From Owenia fusiformis (Eukaryota; Annelida; Polychaeta; Sabellida; Oweniidae), in assembly GCA_903813345.2 (NCBI GenBank), contig CAIIXF020000007.1, positions 35,248,538 to 35,312,537 on the forward strand: a DNA stretch of 64,000 bases, read 5' to 3'. A program made the position numbers and the translations under genes. Below, piece after piece: positions 37,091-50,300 of this stretch. Within the stretch, counting starts at the first letter, position 1; each line of letters starts with the position of its first letter. Below the pieces are notes generated by a model that had not been told where the DNA came from, searched no databases, and was given only the letters and a program-made list of their open reading frames with translations.

Positions 37091-39986
37091 AAACACATGT
37101 TTGAAGAATTCTTCCTTATTTTTAATATCATGCATTTATTTTTATCGCCAAAATCGAATGATTATCGAGCTATTATCGATGTTGACTGTTTTAAACCTTT
37201 GTAAAACTACAACTGTTTACGTCCCATAAAGTCTAAAATGTTCGATTTTCATAAAATCCAAATCGACCAGTGGGAAGGTGTTGACCCTACAAATCGACTG
37301 ATATTCATAAACTTTCTTTTAAACATGAGTTAATATTAATACCATTTTGTTAGTAATATTCTTTTCTTGCCATTTAAAGAATGACAAATTCATATTACAC
37401 AGAATGATTCGATTCATTTAGTTCTTTGAATGTACACAGCCTCTGGCTGGGATTCTCTTTAACCTCGATTTCAATTTGGATTTTTTCAAAAGACTATTAA
37501 CCACATCGTCATATGCGTTTCGCTTAATACATTGATATTTCAATATGAGTTGTTGTCCAAGGACAAGAAGTGTATGTTATGGTTTCAAATTTGATTTAAT
37601 GGGGAAATATTATTGATTTGTATTCTGAACAAAATGGTTGGATACAAAAATTATTCATCATCTCTTCAATTAATTTCCAGACTCCTATGTCTTTTGAATT
37701 AGATAGCCACATGTCTCGTTTCGTTCATTTCTCGATAACTGTTCCAATGTTCTATTTGATACTTTTAATTAATTTTTGTATTCAGAATGTTAGGTCTTTG
37801 ATTCTGCCTACACATGTAAGTGTGTTCATTTCTAACAAGGAATCACTGAGTTTACATATCAATTGCTCTGAGAACTTTCTCGAGTGATTTTTTCCTCTGT
37901 TTCGCTCACCCTGGTCCTTCTCCCCTGCGAATACACACGTACTGTGAATGCAACGGTTTCTCGTTCCTCTGCTCTGCTTACACAGAGACATGAATTTCAT
38001 TGATAGTGAATGCTTGTTCCCCTCCCCATGAATCAAAGTATACTGTTCCCGGGACCTTTCCTCCCCTTTCTCCCCCATGGTTCTCCCCCCCCCCCTCCCT
38101 CCCCTATTGAAAATAACATGTTTCTGATATTTTTCGCTCAACTTATCAAAATAAACAGGGCAGCACATGTTGATTTAAGGTCGGTCGATCAAACGAGGTG
38201 GGAAAAGACGATAAACGAGACATGTAGAACAAACAAAATTGTATCTAAACTCTAAGCCCACTTCTGTGTTTGCCTTTCTAGTAACTCGAGCTCCCTAAAT
38301 CATTTGGATTTCTAAAACGTATAAACACACTTCGTATTTGGTTTGAATCCTGCCCAAGCTTTGGCTAATCACTGTTATTGAAAATGTCCCTAGAAGAGGT
38401 GCATTGGTACTTTTAGACCCGCTGCTCCCAATGCCCCCAAGAATGGTTTAAATTAGAGACTTCCGTATGAGAAAAAGAGAGAATCGATTTCTAGGATTCT
38501 TGCCATGTTAAAAAACGTAAAATCAGACATCGGAATGAAAACAAACGAAATGTACTCTTACATTCTGATAACCGTGACTTGTTTCTATGGTTCAGTCAAA
38601 TTTTAGACAGGAACGGCGTGTGAAGATTGTGGCATTTTAGCAGGGGGATTAGCTATTAGGGGCCAGGATTACTGGAAGGATGTGGAATGCGGTATGTCGT
38701 TAATGCATGGGAGGGGGCTCCTGGATTCAATCGAGGAAGTGACAGTATAGAAGAACATATACTGACACGAGCAAAACCACATCATGTCAGTGGTAAGGCA
38801 GTGTGGTCCGTACAATTAAAGGATTATCTATTAGTTCGAATTTCTTTACATCTAGGGCCCTTGAAAAAATCCGTGGCAAAACTACAAAAGTGTTTGTGAA
38901 TGAAAACACAGTAGACGCCTTCCTCGTCAACGCCGGGAATAAGACATAATTGGTGGTTAACATAGGATGCAATGTAGGTTTTTCCCTCTAAAGAATCATT
39001 GTCCATCCCATCAATTACCATGTCTATGGCCATTAGTGATATATTATTATCGTTTCAGACACACTTATAGCTGGTGTTTTACTTAGTATTGGTCTTGAAT
39101 CTCTACCGTAGTATGTTCTATAACCCCCGGGTATACTTCTGGCTCCGAGGCTCGATGATTGAGCATGCTTTATCCAGTGCTTCTGTAATGTGACATTTTT
39201 TGTATCAGGAATTTACCAAATTAGCTCAAATATTTTGTGGGAAGGTAGGAGAAGTAAGATGGCATTTCAGCATGCTCCCAGTAGATTTAGTTAATCCCCT
39301 CGCAGAAGAGTCTTCTACTTAACCCCGTCGAGTATTACGATCAAAAGGTCAACAAATCTCTCGACACATCAATCCAAGAGTACTTAGACTACCATGTTCC
39401 TCTCGTGTTCCATTCAAAATTTTCGGATACAAAAACGGCTGAACAATCAAAGACACTTGGCATTGAATTGTGAACTCCAGAAACAACACAAAGAAATTAA
39501 ATCTTATTTGAACAGAACGGTGTATAACAAGAAGCTGCTATACTCCCAAGGAAATAATACCAATCTGTTCCTAAAGTTGAGACCAAAATAATGCTTTCTA
39601 TTCCATGACAAGCCATATAAAGCCTACTTATAGTGTAGGTATAAATTATGAAAATCACTGTTTTAACGAGTTACTCGGACATTTCAAATGATATAACGAG
39701 TTTCTCTTTAACGTATTAGTCGAAGTTTAGCAAACCGACGACAGCAAAACAGAATAACCTTAAGCTTGTTAAACAAAGTTTTTTGTTCATCATTACATGC
39801 TAACAATCATGCCGTTCAGCTGTTGATTGATCACGATGTAACTTTCAACAGCTTTTATTTGATTCTACTTGTTCATTTAATAGACGAAACGATAATTTGA
39901 ATATGAGTTTTATTGGTTTGTATGTAGTCTCTGAGTGTTAGAGTCTGGAAATAAGTAGGGAGTAGATGAGATGAAGCCCCGGGAAT

Positions 39987-40034
39987 GAAGCTCTCTTTTA
40001 AGAAGAGAAATCAAACGACTAGAAAGGTTAATGC
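39987..40034 (+). repeat. partial copy of 65-bp dispersed element
   Basis: Shares GAAGCTCTCTTTTAAGAAG and a diverged 3' part (AAATCAAACGA) with the copies at 24850 and 41377. The 5' hairpin part is absent. Confidence 0.45.
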
Positions 40035-41376
40035 ACATGATGACATAAAAAACGTCAGTTTCGTCATGTTTTGAAATACTTCAAAAGATTCAAATACTTG
40101 GTTGGAATTCACTGAAACCGAATGTTAGTGTAACAAATGCTTCCCATGGCCATTCATATATTGCCAACTTATAGACCTCTCCCCCATTCTAACAAAATTG
40201 AATTATTCTTTCATATCTGCTATAAACCTTTCAATATAATGCGAGAAATTGAAATAGAATACTGCTGTGTACGTTATTTGATGAAGACTAAAATGAAGTG
40301 CGAACAAAAGACGACCTATTCATATTAGAGAACGACTCTAAATAGCGAACGGGTCCACAAAGGACGGCATTTAGCGCTCACTGAGGCGAATGACGAAGAC
40401 ATGAAAACCTTTTGTCAATAATGTCCCCCAATTATACCCCCTAATTCATTACTCTTTGTTCCCTTAACGATTGGTTTGGTGTTAATAAAAAGAGCTCCCC
40501 CATCCGACGCTAATTTACTTCTCTCACATGGTTCCTTTGAGCTTGCAACAATAACCAACGAGTTCTTCCTGAAAAAGTATGAACTTTTAGTGTATAGCAC
40601 CAATAGAACCACGCTACGTCTCTGCGAAATACATTTAATATTAATATTAAGAATGTTTTCTTCGTTCATGTCATTTCCCAGGCAATCGAAATTTAAGACG
40701 GTGCTTGAGCAACACGATGAAGAATAAACTTTATTATTTCATCGTTGTACTTAACGTTTACGTGTCGATACAGCACAATAACACCATTTGAAATACAAAC
40801 CACAAATCCCCAAAACCATATGAAACAAAAGGACATGGGAAAAAATGAAAGAAAATATAATCGACCATCGTTGAATGCCATTATAGTCTGATACATATCA
40901 GAAAATAGTAAATATTGATACTAAATTCTAAAATTAATGCTGGTATATTTCATTGCAATATCAATTGACGCTGATACAAATGTTTGTTAAGCAACTTAGT
41001 TCGTCCTTTCAACCCAGTAGCCAATAAAAGCAAGATAAACTACTCTAGTGAATAAAATACAAAATCAACAGATTCACATTGTTCATTTGTGTGAGCATTG
41101 AACGAACCCAGGGTGCTGCATCGTGAAATATTTGAAATAAACTCTGGAGTGTAGCTCATTTCAATATTTATATGGATATTTTTCTCTTACTTTAGAAAAA
41201 TGAAATAATAATAATAATATTTGTTGCGGCAAACTTTAAATTCCAATTGTCCAAACACATTTCCCTCTGACAAGCTATTTGGACACTTAATCTTAATGAT
41301 CCAAAATGCAGAGTTTATTCCCTATATGGACATTCGAATGTGATAGGATTACTCTGAATGTCTACCCTGCGTGCAG

Positions 41377-41439
41377 AGTCTAGTTATAAACTAGACGAAG
41401 CTCTCTTTTAAGAAAGTCGAACGAATGCGAAGGGTACTG
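41377..41439 (+). repeat. copy of 65-bp dispersed element with hairpin
   Basis: Begins with a hairpin (GTCTAGTT and AACTAGAC around a 3-nt loop), then GAAGCTCTCTTTTAAGAA, then GAATGCGAAGGGTAC. This matches the copy at 24850. Confidence 0.6.
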
Positions 41440-41541
41440 AATGCCTGGACATTGTATAAGATGTATTCTGATTTATAAGTCTCTCTTTCCAAGGGATAGA
41501 AGAGACTGTGGATCCCACAATGCTAAAGATGAACTGTAGAT

Positions 41542-41559
41542 GAAGCTCTCTTTTAAGAG
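41542..41559 (+). repeat. core of the dispersed GAAGCTCTC element
   Basis: GAAGCTCTCTTTTAAGAG, 145 bp after the start of the previous copy's core. Flanks are diverged. Confidence 0.4.
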
Positions 41560-42244
41560 GCAAATGTGAATTATCTATCTCTAATCTAAAGAGGTGTAGA
41601 TGCACTTGAGCTCTTGGAAAGGGTAGTTAGGAATCGCATATAGTGGAATCATCTTACCATACATGTAGAATGAGTATTCAGGCGATTCCATACTTAGATG
41701 GTATTAGTTAGTCACCTTTAAAAACGATTAGATGCTGATTCCCCTGGGCGATAATCTATAGCAAAGAACTATTTTTCTACGGAGCATGGAGCTTTGCATC
41801 TATTAGCACCGAATGAGTTCTTCTCGAATGTTACAAAATACATCATTTCCCTCATTTAAACACAAAAATCAATCTATAATATGTCATTTTCAAGTAGTTG
41901 GTCGTATTTCTATAGAACTAGGCAATTTAAGGTGATACTTGTATGAATAATTCGATACGCTATTTTTCGACGAACAATGTGCTCTCTACAAGGGGAGCTT
42001 ATTGTGTGTTTGGTAGCAGAACTGTATGGAAAATTGTGGCGAATTCTATTGAACTGGCTAATGCTATTTACGTGTCTCCGCTCCTTGAGGCGCTTATGGA
42101 TTGAGCAGTACAAATAGTTTTAACTGTGTCAAGTATAGGCTAAAGAATATTCTACAGCTACTAATATTTATCTAGATTAATAAAACACAAATATTGAACA
42201 AGTTACAAAATATCACCAGGGAATATCAATTAATACGACCCTGG

Positions 42245-42540
42245 TCAATGTATCAAATAACATCAGTAAGAGAGTGATGTTTATGTCAGTTAGAGAGTCT
42301 GTATTGATGTAAGAGAGTAACGTATTTGAGATCAGGCCCGTAGCCAGGGGAGGGGGGGACGGAGAGAGCGTGTCAATAACAGTATGTAAACATCAGTCAG
42401 AGAGTAACATACATCAATTCAAGAGTTACACATTTCAGGTAAGTTAGAGAAAACAGAAACTCAAGTTAGAGAGAACGTATAGTTCTGTGGATTACCTCTC
42501 CTTGAATAATGTGTACTTCAGTTAGAGAGTAAAATATAAG
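42245..42540. repeat. degenerate AGTTAGAGAGTAA repeat with an inserted CAGGCCCG fragment
   Basis: At least seven diverged GTTAGAGAGT/GTAAGAGAGT words are spread over 300 bp. CAGGCCCGTAGCCAGG (from 42333) interrupts them. It is the terminus of the dispersed element also found at 2361 and 52167-52375. Confidence 0.5.
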
Positions 42541-43734
42541 CGACCCCCGTGCATATAAGATAAAAGCATTACCAATATTATTGGCATGCACAATGCATTG
42601 AACGCATGATTTCATGCTAAGATTTTGGATATACATACGTCCTCTTACTGTGGGCCCGGAGATGCCCCGATTCCCAAAGATATTATTCGTATATTCACAT
42701 GTTATAATATAATACTTTAAACCAAACAATATCATAGGTTAAAGTGATATACCAACGATTGCATTTATTGTATAAAAATACACATTTATTAAAAGCTATA
42801 ATCTCATCATCTACTTTTACACTGTTAGTTCATATTATGCAACAATACAAAACTGTCCATTTTATGTGCACACAAATGTGACCTTTAATTGATATATAGG
42901 CTGCAAATGTAGTTGTTTATCTCATATTGGATAAGCCAGACAGATACTCATAAATTCCCCACTTAAGAAACAGTTTGATAGGATAGGCTATAATTGATAA
43001 AAATATAATATATTTAAAATACGCCTCATTCATGTATTTTCAAGTTCAAGTACATGTACATGTAAATATATGGTATACGAGTGCATCATTTACGTTATTA
43101 TATACATATATGTAGACTTACATAAATAGAAATGATTTTTGTAAACAACAGTATGCTGTTGTATTTCATATATCAAATGTATAAATTAAATATAATGACA
43201 AAAATAAAACAATCTCATTAATTCATTTTGGACGGATCATATATTCACTGACCTAACCATACAAAATAAAATACATTAAAAAAGCTAAATATCATCATAT
43301 TTTGTTTTGTTTCTCATAAGCATTTCAAAAACTATATTTATACTACCATATTTGGTCATGGATGGCTTCATGCTATATACACATTATACAGGTATAATTA
43401 AAATGCTCTTGTATTATCAAAATAATTATTCAATAATTTACACTATAGGGTCTCTAGAATGCCCATGATTATGCAAATGATTACATGTTCATTAAGCAAT
43501 GAATAATGAATTGCAATAGTAATAATTATGAATTTTCTATTATCTATCACATATTATCACAGTTTGATACATGTAGTTTGTTGATAAAAGACAGCCATCT
43601 CTGTCCAGCTAATTGGAGCCCATATACTCAACGCTAATATGATAGTAACTCCATTGGAATTACATGTGAAAGTTCATTGGCTAGGACAGTGCCTCTATCT
43701 CAGAGCTAAGATATCATAAGCTTTATAAATATCA

Positions 43735-44012
43735 TTCAGTAATATGAAATTATCAGCAGTTGAATCAAAGAGATAATACAGTGTATAATGAAATAATTCA
43801 ATATTATAATGAATAGTACAGTATATAATGAACTAATTCAGTATTTAATGAAATAGTACACTGTATAATGAAATAATACAGAATATACAGTATATAATGA
43901 AATACTAGTCATACAGTATATAATGAAAGAATACAGTATATACAGTATATATACTGTATACTAGTAATGCAGTATATAATGAAATAATACACGTATGATA
44001 AACTCATACTAC
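43735..44012. repeat. AT-rich tandem repeat of CAGTATATAATGAAATAAT type
   Basis: About ten imperfect copies, including a palindromic ACAGTATATATACTGT core near 43935-43955. It lies just beyond the 3' end of the large minus-strand gene. Confidence 0.7.
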
Positions 44013-44034
44013 AGTCTTTAATGAAATAGCAGTG

Positions 44035-44040
44035 TTTAAT
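44035..44040 (-). terminator. candidate poly(A) signal of the KIAA2012-like gene
   Basis: ATTAAA on the minus strand, about 135 bp after the stop codon. The region is AT-rich, so a chance match is possible. Confidence 0.3.
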
Positions 44041-44175
44041 AAATGCAATTTTGGAAGCAATCATGCCAATACAAACTTTATAATTTTCTAAAAAAATGAA
44101 TTGAAATATATGTTCAAATACAGAAACAAAAATTAAAATTGATTTGACTTCAATTGATTAGAAATACAATAAATG

Positions 44176-44319
44176 TTAATGTCCACCTCCCAGATCAAAT
44201 TCTTTCTTTTGTTTCTCAAACTCAGGAAGGTCGAGTCCGAGCCATTGTAAAAGTTCATAGTATGAAAACACAAAGGCCCTACTGACGTCTTGACTGTGTT
44301 CTAGACCCTTGGATTCCAC
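44176..44319 (-). CDS. KIAA2012-like: KIAA2012-like, last exon with stop
   Basis: 144 nt including TAA at 44176-44178. Encodes a non-coiled tail: VESKGLEHSQDVSRAFVFSY, then YELLQWLGLDLPEFEKQKKE and FDLGGGH. The aromatic-rich VSRAFVFSYYELLQ core resembles the C-terminal ISRPW-type motif I recall for KIAA2012, and is the strongest clue to identity. Confidence 0.88.
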   Translation of the reverse strand: MESKGLEHSQDVSRAFVFSYYELLQWLGLDLPEFEKQKKEFDLGGGH

Positions 44320-47300
44320 CTGGAATACAAAAAAATAACTTCATTAACAATCTTTCTATAGCTTCTGTCAATAACCATGTTCGATTTGGGATCATCATGC
44401 AATACAAACACAAGCTGGGTTTCAAGATTCAATCAAATACGAACAATATACCTAAAGAAAATTTTGCTTTTGGACTCCATTTGACAGAATTATAAAACTG
44501 AATCCCAAATATCTGTAGTTTTCAGCCTTGTCATTCAGTCATACATGTGCCATTATTGTGTTTTATGAAATCTTTAGACTATTTTCAAAGGTAAATGTGT
44601 GTATCTAAAGTGATTTATTTGATCAAGTGATTCATCTGGTATAAACCTTGTATCTAATATTACAAAACATATATTAGATAATTGATGTATTCTGTTATTA
44701 ATGGATTGAAATTTTATAAACATTTAGTTTCAGACGTGAAAGGTTATTAAGAGTAATGCATTGATGCGGGAACAGTTATTTATCTGTCACAACTGACAAT
44801 GTAATATTAATTATATTATTATTCATGAGGAAAGATTGGAATCAAAGTACCATAAGGCCTCGAGCAAACTTCATCCGCTCTTCCAACGCCATTTTCTTGC
44901 GTTCCATCTCCTCGGCCAATCGCATCGCTTCTTCCATTTTCAGCCTAGCTTCTTCTTCACGCTTGATTCTGTAAAAGAATACAAACTAATTCATTTTTAG
45001 TTTAGTAAAGGTCTAGCTGACTTGATTGATTGTACAGGTCATAAAGATGGCAGCACCTCCTTATGTTATCACTCCCTAAGTCATTATTCACTGTCTGAAA
45101 TCACTGAATACCCTTACAAAAGTCTCATCCTTCAGTGATCATATTAAAGATAGCATTGAATGCTTATTAGATTAATACTGAACAAAAGTAAACAAAAGTA
45201 TCAAATAGATATACCCTCAATCATGATAGCTGGCCCATGGTTGAATTATGGCCTATTAGAGTACCATAATAGACAATACATCTTAACTTTTTAAAACTTA
45301 AAAAATGTTGAAAATCAGTGAAACTTTTAAGCATTATTTAAGCTGAGCAGACCTTAGTTCTTCCTCTTCTTTCTTTTTCCTCTCCTCTTCAAGTTTCTTC
45401 TTCTTCTCATATTCAATTCGTTCCTGCTCTGCCATGGCATATAACATCATCTCCTCTTCTCGTCGTTTGACCTCATCATCTCGTTGTTTTTGCAGGAGAG
45501 CCTCTGCAATATGCATATTCTCATTAAATATAATATCACAGATAGTATACAAGGAACTACAACAGGGAACATGATTTCTGGTGCAATCTACCCTTGTAAG
45601 CACTTAAAATCATATTATGCTTTTTTAACAAAATTAAGGTCATAGAATCGAAGGCCGTTTTTCTGATAACTCTATGTAGAATGATGGTATGCAGGTATGT
45701 ACATACTTGGCAATTATACGCTTTTTGCAGTTTTCATAAATAATCAGTTTTAATACATATATTATAAAAATCTTCATGTACTATACGATTTATTGTTGAA
45801 CGTGAAGAAGGATTCCCAAAATATAATTCTAAACATCTCATAGAATATTTGAGTGGATAAATGGTGATCGTTGAAAAGTACTGTTTATTACTGAAACGAA
45901 AGAAAAATCTTTGTGACATTTCAATACACTCTGTAGTCCTGCATGGTTGCAAAAATACAAATGAACATCAAAAAATCAAAAAACACATTGAACACTAATC
46001 TGCAAGGGAACTCAAATTTATATAGAAGTGGCCTACAGATGGCAGCACATTACTGGACTGCACTGCACATTACTAAGCAAAACAAGTGTCACAAAAATAT
46101 GAGGGTCACTTTAAATTATACTATAATGCATCCCTGTAAAATCAAGCAGCCATGTGTTCAATTGCACAAAAATATTAATGCAAATATCAACTTTGCCTTC
46201 AAAGCATTCTAACATCCATTGTGTTTTTCCCATGTTATTCATGTACCATTCCGAACTATGCATATCCACCAACTCAATGCATACCCACCTACCCAATCCT
46301 TACCCTCCTTCCCAATGCTTACCCACCTACCCAATGCATACCCTCCTTCCCAATGCTTACCCAACTACCCAATGCATACCCTCCTTCCCAATGCTTACCC
46401 ACCTACCCAATGCGTACGCTCCTACCCAATGTGTACCCACCTACCCAAATTCTTACCCTCCTACCTACTCTCAATCTACTCACCCATTCGTCTCTGTTCT
46501 TCCTCCAAATGTTGTCTCCTGGTTTCCTCTAGCTTCCTCTCATATTCCTCTTTCAGTCTTCTGTTTCTCTCTCTTTCTTTCTCCTCTCTCCTCTGACGTT
46601 CCTCCCTTTCTTCATCCTCTCTCCGCTCTGCTGCCTCTAGGGCTTCTTTGGCAAGTCTGAAATTAAATGCCATAAATGTTTTTCTAAATTGTTATAACAT
46701 TGATGACCATATGCATAGACAACATCATCTAAATATTTGCACTTTAGGAACCTACTCATACGCCATCTTTTAATTGTCACTGAGGATCAGAGGCTATTAT
46801 TATCAGATAAGGCTCTCTATGAAGAAGCAAACTGAAATTGTATTGAAGAGTATGCACAAAACACACTACAATATATGTGTTCAATCCTTACCTTCTTTCC
46901 TCTTCTTTCATTCTCCTTTCTTCCTCCAGATCACGTTTCATTTTCTCCTTCCTTTCAATCTCTTCGCGTTCCTTCTTGAGTTGATCTTCCCGCTCTTTAC
47001 GACGTTTCTCCACCTCTCTACGTCGTCTTTCTGCAGCTGCTGCCCTCTTAGCAGCTCTTGCTTCTTTGTTGCTAATATTCTTAAGGTTTGATGATGTTTC
47101 CTGGTGGAAAGAAATGTCACATATATTATACATTCAAATACAAAATTCATGATTACATGTGCTGATTGCAATTGGATACTTGAAAACAGTACAAACAGAC
47201 ATTGTGAATATTTTCTTTATCTTTTGCAGCAATTTTGCCAATTTTGTGAAAAAAGATTGTTGCCCAAGATATGGAAGTTCAACTTCAGACAGGTCCTTGA

Positions 47301-50300
47301 GCTCAAGTTTTGGTGCCTTCGTGGGTTTCGCAAAGCAGTATCTGCCATCCCCAATTTCCCGAGACTTAGTCAGGGATTTAGACCCAGTAGCCATGTTATT
47401 CCCTCTCAGTAGTGATACAGAGAGATTCAGGTGTTTAGACTATGCAATTATTGTTCAGAGAGAAAAGAGGAACTTACGGAACCAGTATCATCATCTGTGT
47501 CAAAATTGGAAGAGGGAGGGGGAGGCAGGTTGATAGTGGGACGTCTTGAGGCTAAAGTCTGCTTTGGTATTGCATCCTCGTCATCTGAATACTCATCACG
47601 CACGATCACAAATGATAACTCTTTGGTCAGTTCCCTCTTGAATTCTGGTGACGGGGTCTCTTCCTCCTAAATGGCATAATATGGGAATATATTGGGGTAT
47701 GCCAAATTATATGGGAGAACAGAGGAATTAAATGACAATATTTTGATCTAGTTCTGTAAATATATGGTTCAACTGTTTGTAATGAACGGAAAACTCACTC
47801 TTAAAATTTTCAGAATATAATTTAAATTCATGATTTTTCTTAATTATTTTGGATTAGAAATGATAGAGCAGTACATACCCTGGGTGGTGGATCGGCTTCT
47901 TTGGGAGCCTCGGGTGGTGGGGTAGGGGCCTTCTTAACAGGCTCAGGCTTGATCTTCTCTTTTGTGGGCTCCTTGACTATTTTCTCAGGTGCCGGCTGCT
48001 CTTTCTTCCCCTTCTTGCCCCTCTTTGACTTCTTTGATGCTGGTGTCTTGGCCGGTGTCTTTGCAGGTGTGGCAGCAGGGGTTGGCTTCACAATTGTTTT
48101 CTCTTTAACCTTGCCTTTAATATTTTAAAACAATGTATCCTGAACAGTACTATGATTTGTTTTAGTAAACAAATACTTACATTTTTCAGAATAGAATATT
48201 GAGGCAGGTTTTGTAAGATAAACCTTCTAAATATAATAATATGTCAAAATTATAGGATATATCATCTATCGATATGGTATTGGACTGTAGTTAAAATGAA
48301 TTAAAATAGAGATCTACATTGTGCAATATATATGTGGTCTACCAAGCCAAGGGTATAGTCAGGATCCGAATATTGGCAAGAAGAATTTAATCAAACAAGG
48401 TAAAACTTAAGCCAAAGGGGATTCTTATAGAACAAATTAAGCAGAAATGCATCAACAAAATACTTTTAGTTTACTACATTATATTGTAATGCCAATTGGG
48501 TTGAATAAATATTACAAATGAGTCATTTAAAATACTAATGCATGTGAAAGCAATTTAATCTGAAAATACCGTAATCAATTTGGTATTTCAATTGAAAAAA
48601 TAAGCTTGGGATACTAAAGGTGGCATTTAATCATATAGCTAATATTTTAGCAAATTGTAATTCTACAGTAAAATCTGTCTAAAGTGAACACTGCTCAGAA
48701 TGGCTGAGAGGGATCACATTATGAGGTGTACTCACATGAAGATGTTTTGAATGAGGGGGGACAAAAATGTGTCAAATAAAGGTGTTCACATTGAAGTGTT
48801 CCATTGAGGTGTTCACATTGAAGTGTTCACATACACAGATTTTACTGTATAACAATTACACATATAAAGCCTTACTCTTCTCTTGCTTTGGAGGGGGTGG
48901 GGGTTCCACGGGAGCATAGAGTGTTTCTAATTCCTTCTTGTCTGGGACCTTGCCTAGAGACACATGACAATATAGAAAGTGTAGTTCAAAAGTCATGTGC
49001 AGTTCTAAATGTGTACGACGTACAAACTAGACAATAGTAAAGCTTTCATTTTATCATACATACGTGTGTATTTAATTTGTTTTGATTCTTAATTACAGGG
49101 TATGTGCAGATGATCTGGAAGCTAAAGTCAATTTTTGTAGACAAAATAAAGCACTAAATACAATACACTTAGGTAAGGTCAATGGACTCTGATATTTTCT
49201 CTCAGCATCATTCTCAATTTACCACTTTTTCAAAAAGTCAATCTAAATTCTCCTCCAAATATAGTTCCAAATTTTCAGAAAAACATTGAACAAGGCACAG
49301 GACGTGAACGAGATCACACCATCAAATAGGCAGACACTATAAACCAGGAAAACTGTTCTCCTATTATGTTTACAAATTTCAAGAACAAGAAAACAAGATG
49401 GCCGCCCAAAAGTTAATCAGCTCTAGTACTTGATATCCTCTATCATTTGTGTAAATTTGAAGGAAATCCGATGAGCGGTTTTCCTGAAATGGCGATGACA
49501 AGATTTTTCGAAAAACCTTCAAAATGGCCACCAATTCAATTCAATCAATTTCAAAATAATTTATTTCATTTTTCATTACAAAAATTACAACATTATACAG
49601 GCTATGACACCCCAGGGGGTGTATAACTGCCCATAAGTAAATTTACAATAAATATGATAAACTGTCAACATTTAAAGTGGTACATAGGTCAATACAATAA
49701 TATAATATAATATGAATACAATATACAAATACAATAATATGAGACAATAAAGAAATGAAATAAAATGTTTTGGTTATTCTGTACTCAGGAGGTCAATTTT
49801 CAAACGAGATATGAGTGAATTTAATGGTTTATTTCTAATATCTTCATTGAGGGAATTCCATATATATGAACCATGGACCTTAATAGAATTTTCACCAATT
49901 CTGGTTCTATGTTTAGGAATATCTAAGTTATGACCAAATCGGGTTATACGTTGATGTATGTTTTCTCTAGTTTTAAAATAGTGATTGTATAACCAGAAAA
50001 CAAGATGGCCGCCCAAAAGTTAATCAGCTCTAGTACTTGATATCCTCTATCATTTGTGTAAATTTGAAGGAAATCCGATGAACGGATTTTCTGAAATGGC
50101 GATGACAAGATTTTTCGAAAAATCTTCAAAATGGCTGCCAGAAAACAAGATGGCCACCCAAAAGTTAATCAGCTCTAGTACTTGATATCCTCTATCATTT
50201 GTGTAAATTTGAAGGAAATCCAATGAGCGGTTTTCCTGAAATGGCGATGACAAGATTTTTCGAAAAACCTTCAAAATGGCCGCCAGAAAACAAGATGGCC

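Larger units (their letters stand above)
34086..44030. other. gene desert
   Basis: No supportable exon on either strand. Listed separately within it are an RFX-like site (35670), a GTAGTGTA-rich simple repeat (36755-36975), a stray relative of the 42-bp unit (37052), copies of the 65-bp dispersed element (39987, 41377, 41542) and degenerate AGTTAGAGAGTAA repeats (42245-42540). Also present are a C/T-rich tract at 38030-38105, an ATTCA run at 36420-36440 and a poly-C run near 34891. Confidence 0.5.

Noticed and set aside
40415-40727. Overlapping ORFs of 83 to 84 codons on both strands
   Set aside because: No motif, no homologue recognised, and no evidence to favour either strand.
41397-41414. 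Histone 3' stem-loop
   Set aside because: CTCTTTTAAGAG-type words resemble it loosely, but stem length, flanks and absence of any histone gene argue against it.
46154-46660. Plus-strand Pro/Tyr/Cys-rich ORFs of 103 to 168 codons
   Set aside because: They run through a 19-bp minisatellite and the antisense of coiled-coil exon 17.
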